Below, piece after piece: positions 7,364 to 16,957 of a stretch of DNA of 64,000 nt. The notes beneath the pieces were generated by a model that did not search any database, was not told the DNA's origin, and saw nothing but the letters and a program-made list of their open reading frames with translations. A program made the position numbers and the translations under genes. Where the stretch lies: positions 50,401-114,400 of the forward strand of contig NZ_JAQSDN010000065.1 in assembly GCF_029945925.1 (NCBI RefSeq), read 5' to 3'. Source of the DNA: Polaromonas sp. (lineage in GTDB: Bacteria > Pseudomonadota > Gammaproteobacteria > Burkholderiales > Burkholderiaceae_C). Positions within the stretch are counted from its first letter, which is position 1, and each line of letters begins with the position of its first letter.

Positions 7364-9295
7364 ATGCAGCACACCGCCTCACTCTCCAAAAAACTCATGC
7401 GGATCGGGGTCAGCCTGCTGGTGGTGGCCCTGGTCTCCATCGGGCTGACCCTGTGGGTGACCTGGCAGCTCGAAGGCGGCGCCGCGGCCGTCAATGAAGC
7501 CGGACGCATGCGCATGCAGACCTGGCGCCTGGCCAGCGCCGTGCAGGCCGGCGTGGAACGCACCGAACTGGAGGCGCTGGTGGCCCGGTTCGACGAGAGC
7601 CTGGCCTTGCTGCGCGAGGGGGACCCTTCCAGGCCGCTGTTCGTGCCCTGGGACGACCAGGTGCGGGCGCGTTTCAACGATGTCGAGTCCCTGTGGCGCA
7701 CCCAGCGGCCGCTGTGGCTGGCCGAGCCGGCGCCGGCGGCGCCGGACCTGCTGAAGGCGGGGGGTGCGTTTGTGGACGCCAGCGACCGGCTGGTGCTGGT
7801 GATCGAGCAGCACCTGTCCCGGCTGACCGCCATCCTGAACCTGTTCCAGTTCCTGATGATGGTGCTGGCCATCGGCGGGGCGGTCATCATGCTTTTCACC
7901 GGCTACATGTACGTGATCAATCCCCTGGTCCAACTCCGGGAGGGCTTGCGCAAGCTGGAGTCCGGGGATTTCAGGACACGCATCGAGGTCGATACCGTGG
8001 ACGAGTTCGGCCAGGTGGCGGCCGGCTTCAACCACATGACGGCGACCCTGCAGTCGCTTTATGAAGGGCTGGAAGCCAAGGTCGAGGCCAAGACGCGGCG
8101 CATCGAGGCGCAGCGCGCGCGGCTGGAGGCGCTGTACAAGGTCAGCGCCTTTCTGGCCCAGGCCGGCAGCATCGACGAGCTGGCACGCGGCTTTGCCCAG
8201 CGCGTGCGCGCCGTGATGAAGGCCGACGCCGCCGCCGTCCGCTGGTCCGATGACGCCAACCAGCGCTACCTGATGCTGGCCTCCGACTGTTTCCCGCAGG
8301 AGCTGGTGGAGGAAGAGCGCAGCCTGCTGGCCGGCGCCTGCGCCTGCGGCAACCTGCGGCCGGACGCGCGCACCCGCGTGATTCCCATCCTCAGCCACGA
8401 CGAAGCGACCGTGCGCCACTGCGCCAAGGCGGGCTACGAAAGTGTCGTCACGGTGCCGATACGCCTGCAGCAGCGCCTGCTCGGCGAGTTCAACCTGTTC
8501 TTTCGCACGCCCGTCCTGCTGAGTGCCGACGAGATCGAACTGCTGGACGCGCTGGCCAGCCACCTGGCCAGTTCGCTGGAAGGTTTGCGCGCCGATGCCC
8601 TGGACCGGGAGGCGGCGGTGGCGGAGGAGCGCGCGCTGCTGGCGCGCAACCTGCATGACTCGATTGCGCAATCCCTGGCCTTTCTCAAGATCCAGGTGCA
8701 GCTGCTGCGGGCGGCCGTGCAGAAGGGGCAGGCGCCCCAGGTGCAGGGTGCGCTCGATGAACTGGACGTCGGGCTGCGCGAAAGTATCAGCGATGTCCGG
8801 GAGTTGCTGGTGCACTTCCGCACGCGCACCAATACCGACGACATCGAGCAGGCCCTGCAGGAAACCCTGCAGAAGTTCCAGAGCCAGACGGGCCTTCCTG
8901 CCCAGTTGCAGGTGCAGGGGCAGGGGCTGCCGCTGCCTTCAGACGTGCAGGTGCAGGTGCTGCATGTGCTCCAGGAAGCGCTGTCCAATATACGAAAACA
9001 TGCGGGCGCCACGCAGGTCGGCCTCGAAGTGCACAAGGGCGCGCGCTGGCGTTTTGTGGTGCGCGACAACGGCGCCGGCTTCGACACCGCCAAGCATCCC
9101 GGACAGTCCCATGTCGGCCTGAACATCATGCGCGAGCGTGCCGGGCGCATAGGCGCCGAGGTCGAGATCGTTTCCGCGGCCGGCCAGGGAACCACCGTGA
9201 CATTGAGGCTGCCACCCCATCCGGAGGTCGGCAGCGGCGTCGCCGCCAAGACCCCGGCCGTCGCGGCCCTGACCGCGGGCGCGCACGGCGACTGA
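7364..9295 (+). CDS. narX: Nitrate/nitrite sensor histidine kinase NarX-type
   Basis: Inner-membrane kinase that senses nitrate/nitrite and phosphorylates NarL. The start at 7364 gives 643 residues; earlier in-frame codons lie inside holA. Layout: TM1 about 14-34; the periplasmic P-box AAAVNEAGRMRMQTWRL (about 40-56), the nitrate-binding signature of NarX/NarQ; TM2 about 158-185; HAMP about 186-235; a central GAF-like region with a Cys cluster (ACACG about 325-329); HisKA_3 dimerisation with the phospho-acceptor His431 in LARNLHDSIAQSL; and a GHKL ATPase with LQEALSNIRKHA and DNGAGFD. narL follows 9 nt later. Confidence 0.93.
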   Translation: MQHTASLSKKLMRIGVSLLVVALVSIGLTLWVTWQLEGGAAAVNEAGRMRMQTWRLASAVQAGVERTELEALVARFDESLALLREGDPSRPLFVPWDDQVRARFNDVESLWRTQRPLWLAEPAPAAPDLLKAGGAFVDASDRLVLVIEQHLSRLTAILNLFQFLMMVLAIGGAVIMLFTGYMYVINPLVQLREGLRKLESGDFRTRIEVDTVDEFGQVAAGFNHMTATLQSLYEGLEAKVEAKTRRIEAQRARLEALYKVSAFLAQAGSIDELARGFAQRVRAVMKADAAAVRWSDDANQRYLMLASDCFPQELVEEERSLLAGACACGNLRPDARTRVIPILSHDEATVRHCAKAGYESVVTVPIRLQQRLLGEFNLFFRTPVLLSADEIELLDALASHLASSLEGLRADALDREAAVAEERALLARNLHDSIAQSLAFLKIQVQLLRAAVQKGQAPQVQGALDELDVGLRESISDVRELLVHFRTRTNTDDIEQALQETLQKFQSQTGLPAQLQVQGQGLPLPSDVQVQVLHVLQEALSNIRKHAGATQVGLEVHKGARWRFVVRDNGAGFDTAKHPGQSHVGLNIMRERAGRIGAEVEIVSAAGQGTTVTLRLPPHPEVGSGVAAKTPAVAALTAGAHGD

Positions 9296-9304
9296 GGGAA
9301 ACAC

Positions 9305-10018
9305 ATGACGATGCCCATTGCCCTGCTGGTGGTCGATGACCACACCCTGTTTCGCCGCGGTCTGGTCGCTTTGCTGTCGCAGGATGAACGTTTCCGCGTG
9401 GCCGGCGAGGCCGGCGACATCGGCGAGGCGCTGCGCTGCGTGGAACGCAGCAAGCCGGACCTGATCCTGCTGGACAACCACCTGCCGGGCGTTCTGGGCG
9501 TGGACGGCATCGGGACGCTCAAGGAGGCGGCACCCGGCACCCGCATCCTGATGCTGACGGTGAGCGAGAACGAGGACGACCTGTCCGCAGCGCTGCAGGC
9601 CGGCGCCGACGGCTACCTGCTGAAAACCGTGGAACTGGACCGCCTGTCGGAATCCATCATCAAGGTGCTGGACGGGGAGTCGGTGGTCAGCCCGGAAATG
9701 ATGACCAAGCTGGTGGCTGCTTTCCGGTCCAAGGCTCCGCCGACCTCCCATGGCGAGGCCGCTGCGGTCAATGGCGGCCGCAACGGGGACGCCCCGGTGC
9801 CGGGCCTGCAGGATGAGTCGGCCATCGCGCTGCTGTCGGCGCGCGAGCGCGAGGTGCTGGCGCTGATCGCGCGCGGCGACAGCAACAAGGTGATTGCCCG
9901 CAAGCTCGACATCGCGGAGACGACGGTGAAGATTCACGTCCAGCACATCCTGCGCAAGCTGCAGCTTAGTTCACGGGTGCAGGCAGCTGTATACGCGGCC
10001 GGCCGGGAGCTTGGTTGA
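9305..10018 (+). CDS. narL: Nitrate/nitrite response regulator NarL
   Basis: Two-component response regulator expected to bind nar promoters when phosphorylated by NarX. The 237-residue protein has a receiver domain with the acidic pair DD (11-12), phospho-acceptor Asp57 in LILLDNHLPG and the conserved Lys in GYLLKTVELD. A linker of about 45 residues follows, and then a LuxR-type helix-turn-helix (LSAREREVLALIARGDSNK and TVKIHVQHILRKLQL). An FNR-like site overlaps the stop codon and starts the regulatory gap before narK1. Confidence 0.93.
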   Translation: MTMPIALLVVDDHTLFRRGLVALLSQDERFRVAGEAGDIGEALRCVERSKPDLILLDNHLPGVLGVDGIGTLKEAAPGTRILMLTVSENEDDLSAALQAGADGYLLKTVELDRLSESIIKVLDGESVVSPEMMTKLVAAFRSKAPPTSHGEAAAVNGGRNGDAPVPGLQDESAIALLSAREREVLALIARGDSNKVIARKLDIAETTVKIHVQHILRKLQLSSRVQAAVYAAGRELG

Positions 10019-10028
10019 CAAAGATCAA
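10015..10028 (+). promoter_or_regulatory. FNR/ANR-type operator upstream of narK1
   Basis: TTGAC-AAAG-ATCAA matches the FNR consensus TTGAT-N4-ATCAA at 9 of 10 positions. It overlaps the narL stop codon and lies about 150 nt before the narK1 start. A class II FNR arrangement would put the transcription start near 10063. This is the expected place for oxygen control of a nar operon; the site is seen, the regulator is inferred (no fnr gene in the window). Confidence 0.75.
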
Positions 10029-10178
10029 GTCCGGGGCAGCTTGACCGGGCAGTAGTTCTTCAGAACGATGGCCGCGCGGGCCGCCATCGCTTTTCCGGCC
10101 CCATCACCACGTTCCAAAGGAGGATATTCAAAGGGGCGAAAAAGGCCGACAGTCATGCCATGTGTCTGGAGAAACAAC

Positions 10179-11441
10179 ATGGCCTCTGAACTGGGCAATT
10201 CAAGAAAAGCATGGTCGGTGCTGATTGTCAGCACGCTGGCGTTCACCGTCTGCTTCATGGTCTGGATGATGTTCGGCGTGATCGGCATCCCGATCAAGAA
10301 GATGCTCAACCTCAATGCCACCGAGTTCGGCCTGCTCGCGGCCACGCCGGTGTTGACGGGCTCGCTGATCCGCGTCCCGCTGGGCATCTGGACCGACCGC
10401 TACGGCGGACGCATCGTCATGGCGATCCTGATGGCCATCACCGTGCCCGCGATCTGGCTCATGAGTTACGCCACGGCCTACTGGCATTTTCTGGTGATCG
10501 GCCTGTTTGTCGGCCTGGCCGGCGGCTCCTTCTCGGTGGGCACGCCCTATGTGGCGCGCTGGTTCCCGAAAAACCGCCAGGGCATGGCGATGGGTGTGTA
10601 CGGCGCCGGCAACTCGGGTGCCGCTGTCAACAAGTTTGTGGCGCCGGTGCTGCTGGTGGCCTTTGGCTGGGCCATGGTGCCGCAGGTGTATGCGGTCATC
10701 ATGCTGGCTGCGCTGGTGCTGTTCTGGATGTTCAGCTACAGCGACCCGTCGCACCTGGTGCCCAGCCACGTCAAGTTCAGCGATCAGCTCAAGGCCCTGA
10801 AAGACCCGAAAGTCCTCAAGTACTGCCAGTACTACAGCATCGTGTTCGGTGGTTATGTGGCCCTGTCGCTCTGGATGGTGCAGTACTACGTGGGTGAATT
10901 CGGCCTCGACATCCGCGTGGCGGCGCTGCTGGCGGCGTGTTTCTCATTGCCGGGCGGTGTGCTGCGCGCCTTCGGCGGCATCCTGTCCGACAAGTATGGC
11001 GCGCACAGCGTGACCTGGTGGGTGATGTGGGTGAGCTGGGTCTGCCTGTTCCTGCTGTCCTACCCGCAGACCGACTTCACCATTCTCACGGTCAATGGCC
11101 CGGCAACCTTTCACATCGGCCTGAACGTCTACACCTTCACGGCGCTGATGTTCATTCTCGGCATCGCCTGGGCCTTCGGCAAGGCCAGCGTCTTCAAGTA
11201 CATCAGCGACGACTACGGCGCCAACATCGGCGCGATCAGCGGCATTGTCGGGCTGGCCGGCGGCCTGGGCGGTTTTGTGCTGCCCATCATCTTCGGCGGC
11301 CTGATGGACCTGACCGGCATCCGCTCCAGCGCCTTCATGTTCATGTACGGCATCGTCTGGGTCTCGCTGATCTGGATGTACTGGACCGAGGTGCGCCGCA
11401 CTGAAGTCATGGGCAAGAACGCGTCCGGCGCGCAAGCCTGA
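10179..11441 (+). CDS. narK: Nitrate/nitrite MFS transporter NarK (first copy)
   Basis: Major facilitator protein of the nitrate/nitrite porter family, 420 residues, about 12 membrane helices. The frame extends upstream to 10068, but ATG 10179 preceded by CTGGAG is the sensible start because MASELGNSRKAWSVLIVSTL leads straight into helix 1. Family signs are RVPLGIWTDRYGGR after helix 2, the glycine-rich VGLAGGSFSVGTPYVARWFP in helix 5 and GIVGLAGGLGGFVLPI in helix 11. It resembles the NarK1 type (proposed proton-nitrate symport). It is the first gene after the FNR-like box and is followed 26 nt later by a second narK. Confidence 0.9.
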   Translation: MASELGNSRKAWSVLIVSTLAFTVCFMVWMMFGVIGIPIKKMLNLNATEFGLLAATPVLTGSLIRVPLGIWTDRYGGRIVMAILMAITVPAIWLMSYATAYWHFLVIGLFVGLAGGSFSVGTPYVARWFPKNRQGMAMGVYGAGNSGAAVNKFVAPVLLVAFGWAMVPQVYAVIMLAALVLFWMFSYSDPSHLVPSHVKFSDQLKALKDPKVLKYCQYYSIVFGGYVALSLWMVQYYVGEFGLDIRVAALLAACFSLPGGVLRAFGGILSDKYGAHSVTWWVMWVSWVCLFLLSYPQTDFTILTVNGPATFHIGLNVYTFTALMFILGIAWAFGKASVFKYISDDYGANIGAISGIVGLAGGLGGFVLPIIFGGLMDLTGIRSSAFMFMYGIVWVSLIWMYWTEVRRTEVMGKNASGAQA

Positions 11442-11467
11442 AACAGACCCTTTTTCGAGGAAGCACC

Positions 11468-13096
11468 ATGAATACCAAAACCAGTTCCAGCGTTGACATC
11501 ACCGACTGGCGTCCCGAGGACGAGCAGTTCTGGGAAAGCACCGGCAAGCGTATTGCCTATCGCAATCTCTGGATCTCCGTGCCCAGCCTGCTGTGCGGCT
11601 TTGCCGTCTGGGGAATGTGGGGCATCATCACGGTGCAGATGCTCAACCTGGGCTTTCCCTTCACCCAGGCCGAACTCTTCACGCTGACGGCCATCGCAGG
11701 CCTGGCCGGCGCCACCATGCGCATTCCGGCCTCCTTCCTGATCCGGCTGGCCGGCGGGCGCAACACCATCTTCCTGACGACGTCGATGCTGCTGGCGCCG
11801 GCCATCGGCACCGGCATCGTGCTGCAGCACCCCGAATGGCCGCTCTGGTCCTTCCAGCTGATGGCGCTGTGGTCGGGCGTGGGTGGCGGCAACTTCGCCA
11901 GTTCGATGTCCAACATCAGCACCTTCTTTCCCAAGCGGCTGCAGGGCACGGCGCTCGGCCTCAATGCAGGCCTGGGCAACTTCGGCGTCACCGCCATGCA
12001 GGTCGTCATTCCCCTGGTGATGACCGTCGGCCTCTTCGGCAGTTTCGGAGGCGAATCGATGACGCTGGTCAAGGACAGCGGCTGGATCCTCGGGAAAATC
12101 ACGGCCGGAACGCCGACCTGGATCCAGAACGCTGGCTTCGCCTGGGTGCTTTCGCTGGTGCCGCTGTCGGTCATCTGCTTCTTCGGCATGAACAACCTGA
12201 CGACCGTTTCGCCCGCCATCGGCGGCACGATCCCGGCCTTCCTCAAGATCATCTGGCTGTACACCCTGTCGTTTGTGCCGGCCGGTGTCGGGCTGTACCT
12301 CTACCTGCCCAAACCCACGGGGCTGGGCCTGCTCAACATGTGGATCGCCATGCCATTGATTGTGGTGAGCACCCTGATGGTGCTGAAGGTGACGGCCTTC
12401 GGCCCGATGAAGGAAGCCATTGCCAAACAGTTCTCCATTTTCAGCAACAAGCACACCTGGTCGCTGACCATGCTGTACATCGTGACCTTCGGTTCCTTCA
12501 TCGGTTTTTCGATGGCCCTGCCGCTGGCCATCACGGTGATTTTCGGCATCAGCCACGTGCCGGACGCCGCCGGCGTCATGCAGCACACGCTGAAAAACCC
12601 GAACGCACCGTCGGCACTGACCTTTGCCTGGATAGGTCCCTTTGTCGGGGCGCTGATCCGGCCCGTGGGCGGCTGGGTCTCGGACAAGGTCGGCGGTTCC
12701 ATCGTGACGCAAATCATCTCCGCCATCATGGTGGTGGCCTCCGTGGCGGTGGGTTACGTCATGCTGCTGGCCTACAAGTCGGCCACGCCCGAGCAGTACT
12801 TCCTGATTTTCATGGTGCTGTTCGTCGTGCTGTTTGCCGCCAGCGGCATCGGCAACGGTTCCACCTTCCGCACGATTGGCGTCATCTTCGACCGCCAGCA
12901 GGCCGGCCCGGTGCTGGGCTGGACCTCGGCCATTGCCGCCTACGGCGCTTTCATCGCCCCGGTGGTGATCGGCGCGCAGATCAAGGCCGGCACGCCGGAA
13001 AACGCCATGTACGGCTTTGCCATCTTTTATGCCCTGTGCCTGGTGCTCAACTGGTGGTTTTACCTGCGCCGCGGCGCCGAGATCAAAAACCCCTGA
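11468..13096 (+). CDS. narK: Nitrate/nitrite MFS transporter NarK (second copy)
   Basis: Second nitrate/nitrite porter, 542 residues, longer than the first, with a soluble N-terminal stretch of about 35 residues and extended loops. The start has GAGGAAG ahead of it. Signature segments are RIPASFLIRLAGGRN, the glycine-rich SGVGGGNFASSMSNISTFFP and ALGLNAGLGNFGVTAMQ. It is NarK2-like by position and pattern; NarK2 proteins are usually assigned nitrate/nitrite exchange, which would export nitrite made by NarG. In some relatives the two proteins are fused; here they are separate and tandem. narG starts 42 nt downstream. Confidence 0.9.
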   Translation: MNTKTSSSVDITDWRPEDEQFWESTGKRIAYRNLWISVPSLLCGFAVWGMWGIITVQMLNLGFPFTQAELFTLTAIAGLAGATMRIPASFLIRLAGGRNTIFLTTSMLLAPAIGTGIVLQHPEWPLWSFQLMALWSGVGGGNFASSMSNISTFFPKRLQGTALGLNAGLGNFGVTAMQVVIPLVMTVGLFGSFGGESMTLVKDSGWILGKITAGTPTWIQNAGFAWVLSLVPLSVICFFGMNNLTTVSPAIGGTIPAFLKIIWLYTLSFVPAGVGLYLYLPKPTGLGLLNMWIAMPLIVVSTLMVLKVTAFGPMKEAIAKQFSIFSNKHTWSLTMLYIVTFGSFIGFSMALPLAITVIFGISHVPDAAGVMQHTLKNPNAPSALTFAWIGPFVGALIRPVGGWVSDKVGGSIVTQIISAIMVVASVAVGYVMLLAYKSATPEQYFLIFMVLFVVLFAASGIGNGSTFRTIGVIFDRQQAGPVLGWTSAIAAYGAFIAPVVIGAQIKAGTPENAMYGFAIFYALCLVLNWWFYLRRGAEIKNP

Positions 13097-13138
13097 GCCG
13101 CCGCTGGGCCCGTTTTTACCGCTTTACCGGAGAATCAA

Positions 13139-16100
13139 ATGAGTCATTTTCTTGATCGACTGAGCCACTTTTCCAACCCCAGGGAGTCCTTTTCCGGGGA
13201 GCACGGCGTCACCACCGCCGAAGACCGGACCTGGGAAGACGCCTACCGCAACCGCTGGGCGCACGACAAGATCGTGCGCAGCACCCATGGCGTGAACTGC
13301 ACGGGATCGTGTTCGTGGAAGATTTATGTCAAGGGTGGCATCGTCACCTGGGAAACCCAGCAGACCGACTACCCGCGCACGCGCTGGGACATGCCCAACC
13401 ACGAGCCGCGCGGCTGTTCGCGCGGTGCCAGCTACAGCTGGTACCTGTACAGCGCCAACCGCGTCAAGTACCCCATGGTGCGCGCGCGCCTGCTCAAGCA
13501 CTGGCGTGAGGCGCGTTTGACGCTGCCGCCGGTCGAGGCCTGGGCGGCCGTGGTGCAGGATGATGCCAAGCGGCGCGACTACCAGAGTGTGCGCGGTCTT
13601 GGCGGTTTTGTCCGTTCCAGCTGGGACGAGGTCAACGAGATCATTGCGGCCTCCAACGTCCACACGATCAAGAAGCACGGCGCCGACCGCATCATCGGTT
13701 TCTCGCCGATCCCGGCGATGTCCATGGTCAGCTACGCCTCCGGTTCGCGTTACCTGTCGCTGATAGGTGGCGTGTGCATGAGTTTTTACGACTGGTATTG
13801 CGACCTGCCTCCGTCCAGCCCCCAGGTCTGGGGCGAGCAGACCGACGTGCCGGAGTCGGCCGACTGGTACAACTCGGGTTTCATCATTGCCTGGGGCTCC
13901 AACGTGCCGCAGACGCGCACCCCTGATGCACACTTCTTCACCGAAGTCCGTTACAAGGGCACCAAGACCGTCGCGATCACGCCCGACTATTCCGAGGTCG
14001 CCAAACTCTCCGACCTGTGGCTGCACCCCAAGCAGGGCACCGATGCTGCAGTCGCCATGGCCATGGGCCATGTGATCCTGAAAGACTTCTACTTCGGCGG
14101 CAACGGCAAGCCGCGTTCGGCCTACTTCGACGACTACGCACGCCGCTACACCGACCTGCCCATGCTGGTCATGCTCAAGGAGCACCAGCTGGAAAACGGC
14201 GAAACCGTCATGGTGCCGGACCGTTATGTGCGCGCGTCCGACTTCAACGGCAAGCTGGGCCAGGCGAACAACCCGGAGTGGAAAACCGTGGCCTTCGACG
14301 CGCAGGGCAAGGTCGTTCTGCCGCACGGCGCCATCGGCTTTCGCTGGGGCCCGGATGGCCGTGCCGACGCCGGGCAGTGGAACCTGGAGTCCAAAGAGGC
14401 CCGCCAGGGTGACGAGGTCACGCTCAAGCTGTCGGTGATGGAAGGTGATGCACCTGGTTCCGACAGCGCCAAGGTCGGCTTTCCGTACTTCGGCGGCATC
14501 CCTCATGAGCATTTCCAGAACAACGAGCAGGGCGATGTGCTGGTGCGCACGGTACCGGTGCAGCGCATTTCGCTCGGCAAGGCCGGTGAGGAGCGCTCGG
14601 CCCTGGTGGCGACGGTGTTCGACCTGCAGGTCGCGCAATACGGCATTCCCCGCGGCTTGCCCGGTGAGCTGGCCGCCGCCGACTTTGACGACAACACCCC
14701 CTACACCCCGGCCTGGCAGGAGCAGATCACCGGTGTGCCGCGCGACCAGATCATCGCCGTCGCACGCCAGTTTGCCGACAATGCCGACAAGACCGAGGGC
14801 CGGTCCATGGTCATCATCGGCGCCGGCATGAACCACTGGTACCACAGTGACATGAACTACCGCAGCGTCATCAACATGCTGATGATGTGCGGCTGCATCG
14901 GCAAGAGCGGTGGCGGCTGGGCGCACTACGTGGGCCAGGAAAAACTGCGGCCGCAGACCGGCTGGACGCCGCTGGCCTTCGCGCTCGACTGGATCCGCCC
15001 ACCCCGGCAGATGAACTCCACCAGCTTCTTTTATGCTCACACCGACCAGTGGCGCTACGAGAAGCTCGGCGTGGACGAGGTGTTGTCCCCACTGGCCGAC
15101 AAAAAGCTCTACGGCGGCAGCATGATCGACTACAACGTGCGCGCCGAGCGCATGGGCTGGTTGCCGAGCGCGCCGCAATTGCAGACCCACCCGATGCAGG
15201 TGGTCAAGGACGCGCAGGCCGCGGGCCTGGATGCCAAGGACTATGTCGTCAAGTCGCTGAAGGACGGCTCGCTCAGGATGAGCTGCGAGGACCCGGACCA
15301 TCCGGATAACTGGCCGCGCAACATGTTTGTCTGGCGCTCCAACATCATCGGTTCATCGGGCAAGGGCCACGAGTACTTCCTCAAGCATCTGCTGGGTACG
15401 GACAACGGCGTTCAGGGCAAGGACCTGGGGGCCGAAGAAGGCAAGCCCGAGGAAGTGGTCTGGCACGACAAGGCGCCCGAGGGCAAGCTGGACCTGCTGG
15501 TCACGCTCGACTTCCGCATGAGCACAACCTGCCTGTACTCCGACATCGTGCTACCGACCGCAACCTGGTACGAAAAGAACGACCTCAACACCAGCGACAT
15601 GCACCCCTTCATCCATCCGCTGTCCACCGCGGTGGACCCGGTGTGGCAATCGAAAAGCGACTGGGAAATCTACAAGGGCTTCGCGAAAAAATTCAGCGAG
15701 CTGTGCGAAGGCCATCTCGGTGTCGAGAAGGAAATGGTGCTGACTCCGGTGATGCACGATACCCCGGGCGAGCTGGCCCAGCCTTTTGAAGTCAAGGACT
15801 GGAAGCGTGGCGAGTGCGAACTGGTGCCCGGCAAGACGGCGCCCCAGATGCAGGTGGTCGAACGCGACTATCCCAACGTCTACAAACGTTTCACGGCCGT
15901 CGGCCCCCTGCTCAACAAGGTGGGCAACGGCGGCAAGGGAATTGCCTGGAACACCGAAACCGAAGTGCGGCAGCTCGGCGAACTCAACGGCCTGGTGACC
16001 GAGCCCGGCGTGACCCAGGGCATGCCGCGTATCAACAGCGACATCGACGCCTGCGAAATGGTTCTGCAGCTTGCGCCTGAAACCAACGGCCATGTGGCGG

Positions 16101-16957
16101 TCAAGGCCTGGGCGGCCTTGGGCAAGCAGACCGGCCGTGAGCACACCCACCTGGCGCTGCACCGCGAGGACGAGAAAATCCGCTTTCGCGACATCCAGGC
16201 GCAACCGCGCAAGATCATCAGCTCGCCGACCTGGAGCGGCATCGAATCGGAAACCGTGTCGTACAACGCCGGCTACACCAATGTGCATGAACTGATCCCA
16301 TGGCGCACCCTCACGGGCCGCCAGCAGTTCTACCAGGACCACCCGTGGATGCTGGCTTTCGGCGAGGGCCTGGCCAGCTACCGGCCGCCGGTGAACCTGA
16401 AGGCCACCGCCGGGGTGCACGGTATTCGCACCAACGGCAACACCGAGATCTTGCTGAACTTCATCACGCCGCACCAGAAGTGGGGCATCCACTCGACGTA
16501 CACCGACAACCTGTTGATGCTGACGCTGAGCCGGGGCGGGCCCATCATCTGGCTCAGTGAAGATGACGCCAAACTCATCGGCGTGGAGGACAACGACTGG
16601 ATCGAGGCCTACAACGTCAACGGCGCGATTGCCGCGCGGGCTGTCGTCAGCCAGCGCGTCAAGCCCGGCATGGTGATGATGTACCACGCGCAGGAAAAAA
16701 TCGTCAACACCCCGGGTTCGGAGATCACCGGCCAGCGCGGCGGCATCCACAACTCGGTGACGCGCATCGTGCTCAAGCCGACGCACATGATCGGCGGCTA
16801 CGCACAGCTTTCCTACGGCTTCAACTACTACGGGACCATAGGCACCAACCGCGACGAATTCGTCGTGGTGCGCAAGATGGACAAGGTGGACTGGCTGGAC
16901 ACGCCGCGCGATGACGACAAAGCGTTTGCCGTGCAACAAATGGGAGAGGCAGCATGA
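13139..16957 (+). CDS. narG: Respiratory nitrate reductase, alpha subunit
   Basis: Catalytic molybdenum subunit of the membrane-bound nitrate reductase, facing the cytoplasm and reducing nitrate to nitrite. The 1272-residue product matches the family length (E. coli 1247). The FS0 iron-sulfur motif HGVNCTGSCSW and the later GCSRGASYSW near the N-terminus supply the His/Cys ligands; the segment YCDLPPSSPQVWGEQTDVPE carries the region of the molybdenum-ligand aspartate. The Mo-bisMGD-binding core and the C-terminal dinucleotide-binding domain (GQRGGIHNSVTRIVLKPTHM) are complete. SD GGAGA precedes the ATG. The end overlaps narH by ATGA. Confidence 0.97.
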   Translation: MSHFLDRLSHFSNPRESFSGEHGVTTAEDRTWEDAYRNRWAHDKIVRSTHGVNCTGSCSWKIYVKGGIVTWETQQTDYPRTRWDMPNHEPRGCSRGASYSWYLYSANRVKYPMVRARLLKHWREARLTLPPVEAWAAVVQDDAKRRDYQSVRGLGGFVRSSWDEVNEIIAASNVHTIKKHGADRIIGFSPIPAMSMVSYASGSRYLSLIGGVCMSFYDWYCDLPPSSPQVWGEQTDVPESADWYNSGFIIAWGSNVPQTRTPDAHFFTEVRYKGTKTVAITPDYSEVAKLSDLWLHPKQGTDAAVAMAMGHVILKDFYFGGNGKPRSAYFDDYARRYTDLPMLVMLKEHQLENGETVMVPDRYVRASDFNGKLGQANNPEWKTVAFDAQGKVVLPHGAIGFRWGPDGRADAGQWNLESKEARQGDEVTLKLSVMEGDAPGSDSAKVGFPYFGGIPHEHFQNNEQGDVLVRTVPVQRISLGKAGEERSALVATVFDLQVAQYGIPRGLPGELAAADFDDNTPYTPAWQEQITGVPRDQIIAVARQFADNADKTEGRSMVIIGAGMNHWYHSDMNYRSVINMLMMCGCIGKSGGGWAHYVGQEKLRPQTGWTPLAFALDWIRPPRQMNSTSFFYAHTDQWRYEKLGVDEVLSPLADKKLYGGSMIDYNVRAERMGWLPSAPQLQTHPMQVVKDAQAAGLDAKDYVVKSLKDGSLRMSCEDPDHPDNWPRNMFVWRSNIIGSSGKGHEYFLKHLLGTDNGVQGKDLGAEEGKPEEVVWHDKAPEGKLDLLVTLDFRMSTTCLYSDIVLPTATWYEKNDLNTSDMHPFIHPLSTAVDPVWQSKSDWEIYKGFAKKFSELCEGHLGVEKEMVLTPVMHDTPGELAQPFEVKDWKRGECELVPGKTAPQMQVVERDYPNVYKRFTAVGPLLNKVGNGGKGIAWNTETEVRQLGELNGLVTEPGVTQGMPRINSDIDACEMVLQLAPETNGHVAVKAWAALGKQTGREHTHLALHREDEKIRFRDIQAQPRKIISSPTWSGIESETVSYNAGYTNVHELIPWRTLTGRQQFYQDHPWMLAFGEGLASYRPPVNLKATAGVHGIRTNGNTEILLNFITPHQKWGIHSTYTDNLLMLTLSRGGPIIWLSEDDAKLIGVEDNDWIEAYNVNGAIAARAVVSQRVKPGMVMMYHAQEKIVNTPGSEITGQRGGIHNSVTRIVLKPTHMIGGYAQLSYGFNYYGTIGTNRDEFVVVRKMDKVDWLDTPRDDDKAFAVQQMGEAA

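Noticed and set aside
10068..10178. Extending narK1 to the ATG at 10068
   Set aside because: The extra 37 residues are not hydrophobic or conserved and lack a ribosome-binding site, whereas ATG 10179 has CTGGAG ahead of it.
13124..15301. 725-codon open frame antisense to narG
   Set aside because: Mirror frame caused by high GC and third-position bias in narG; His/Val/Arg-rich translation with no domain, no ribosome-binding site.
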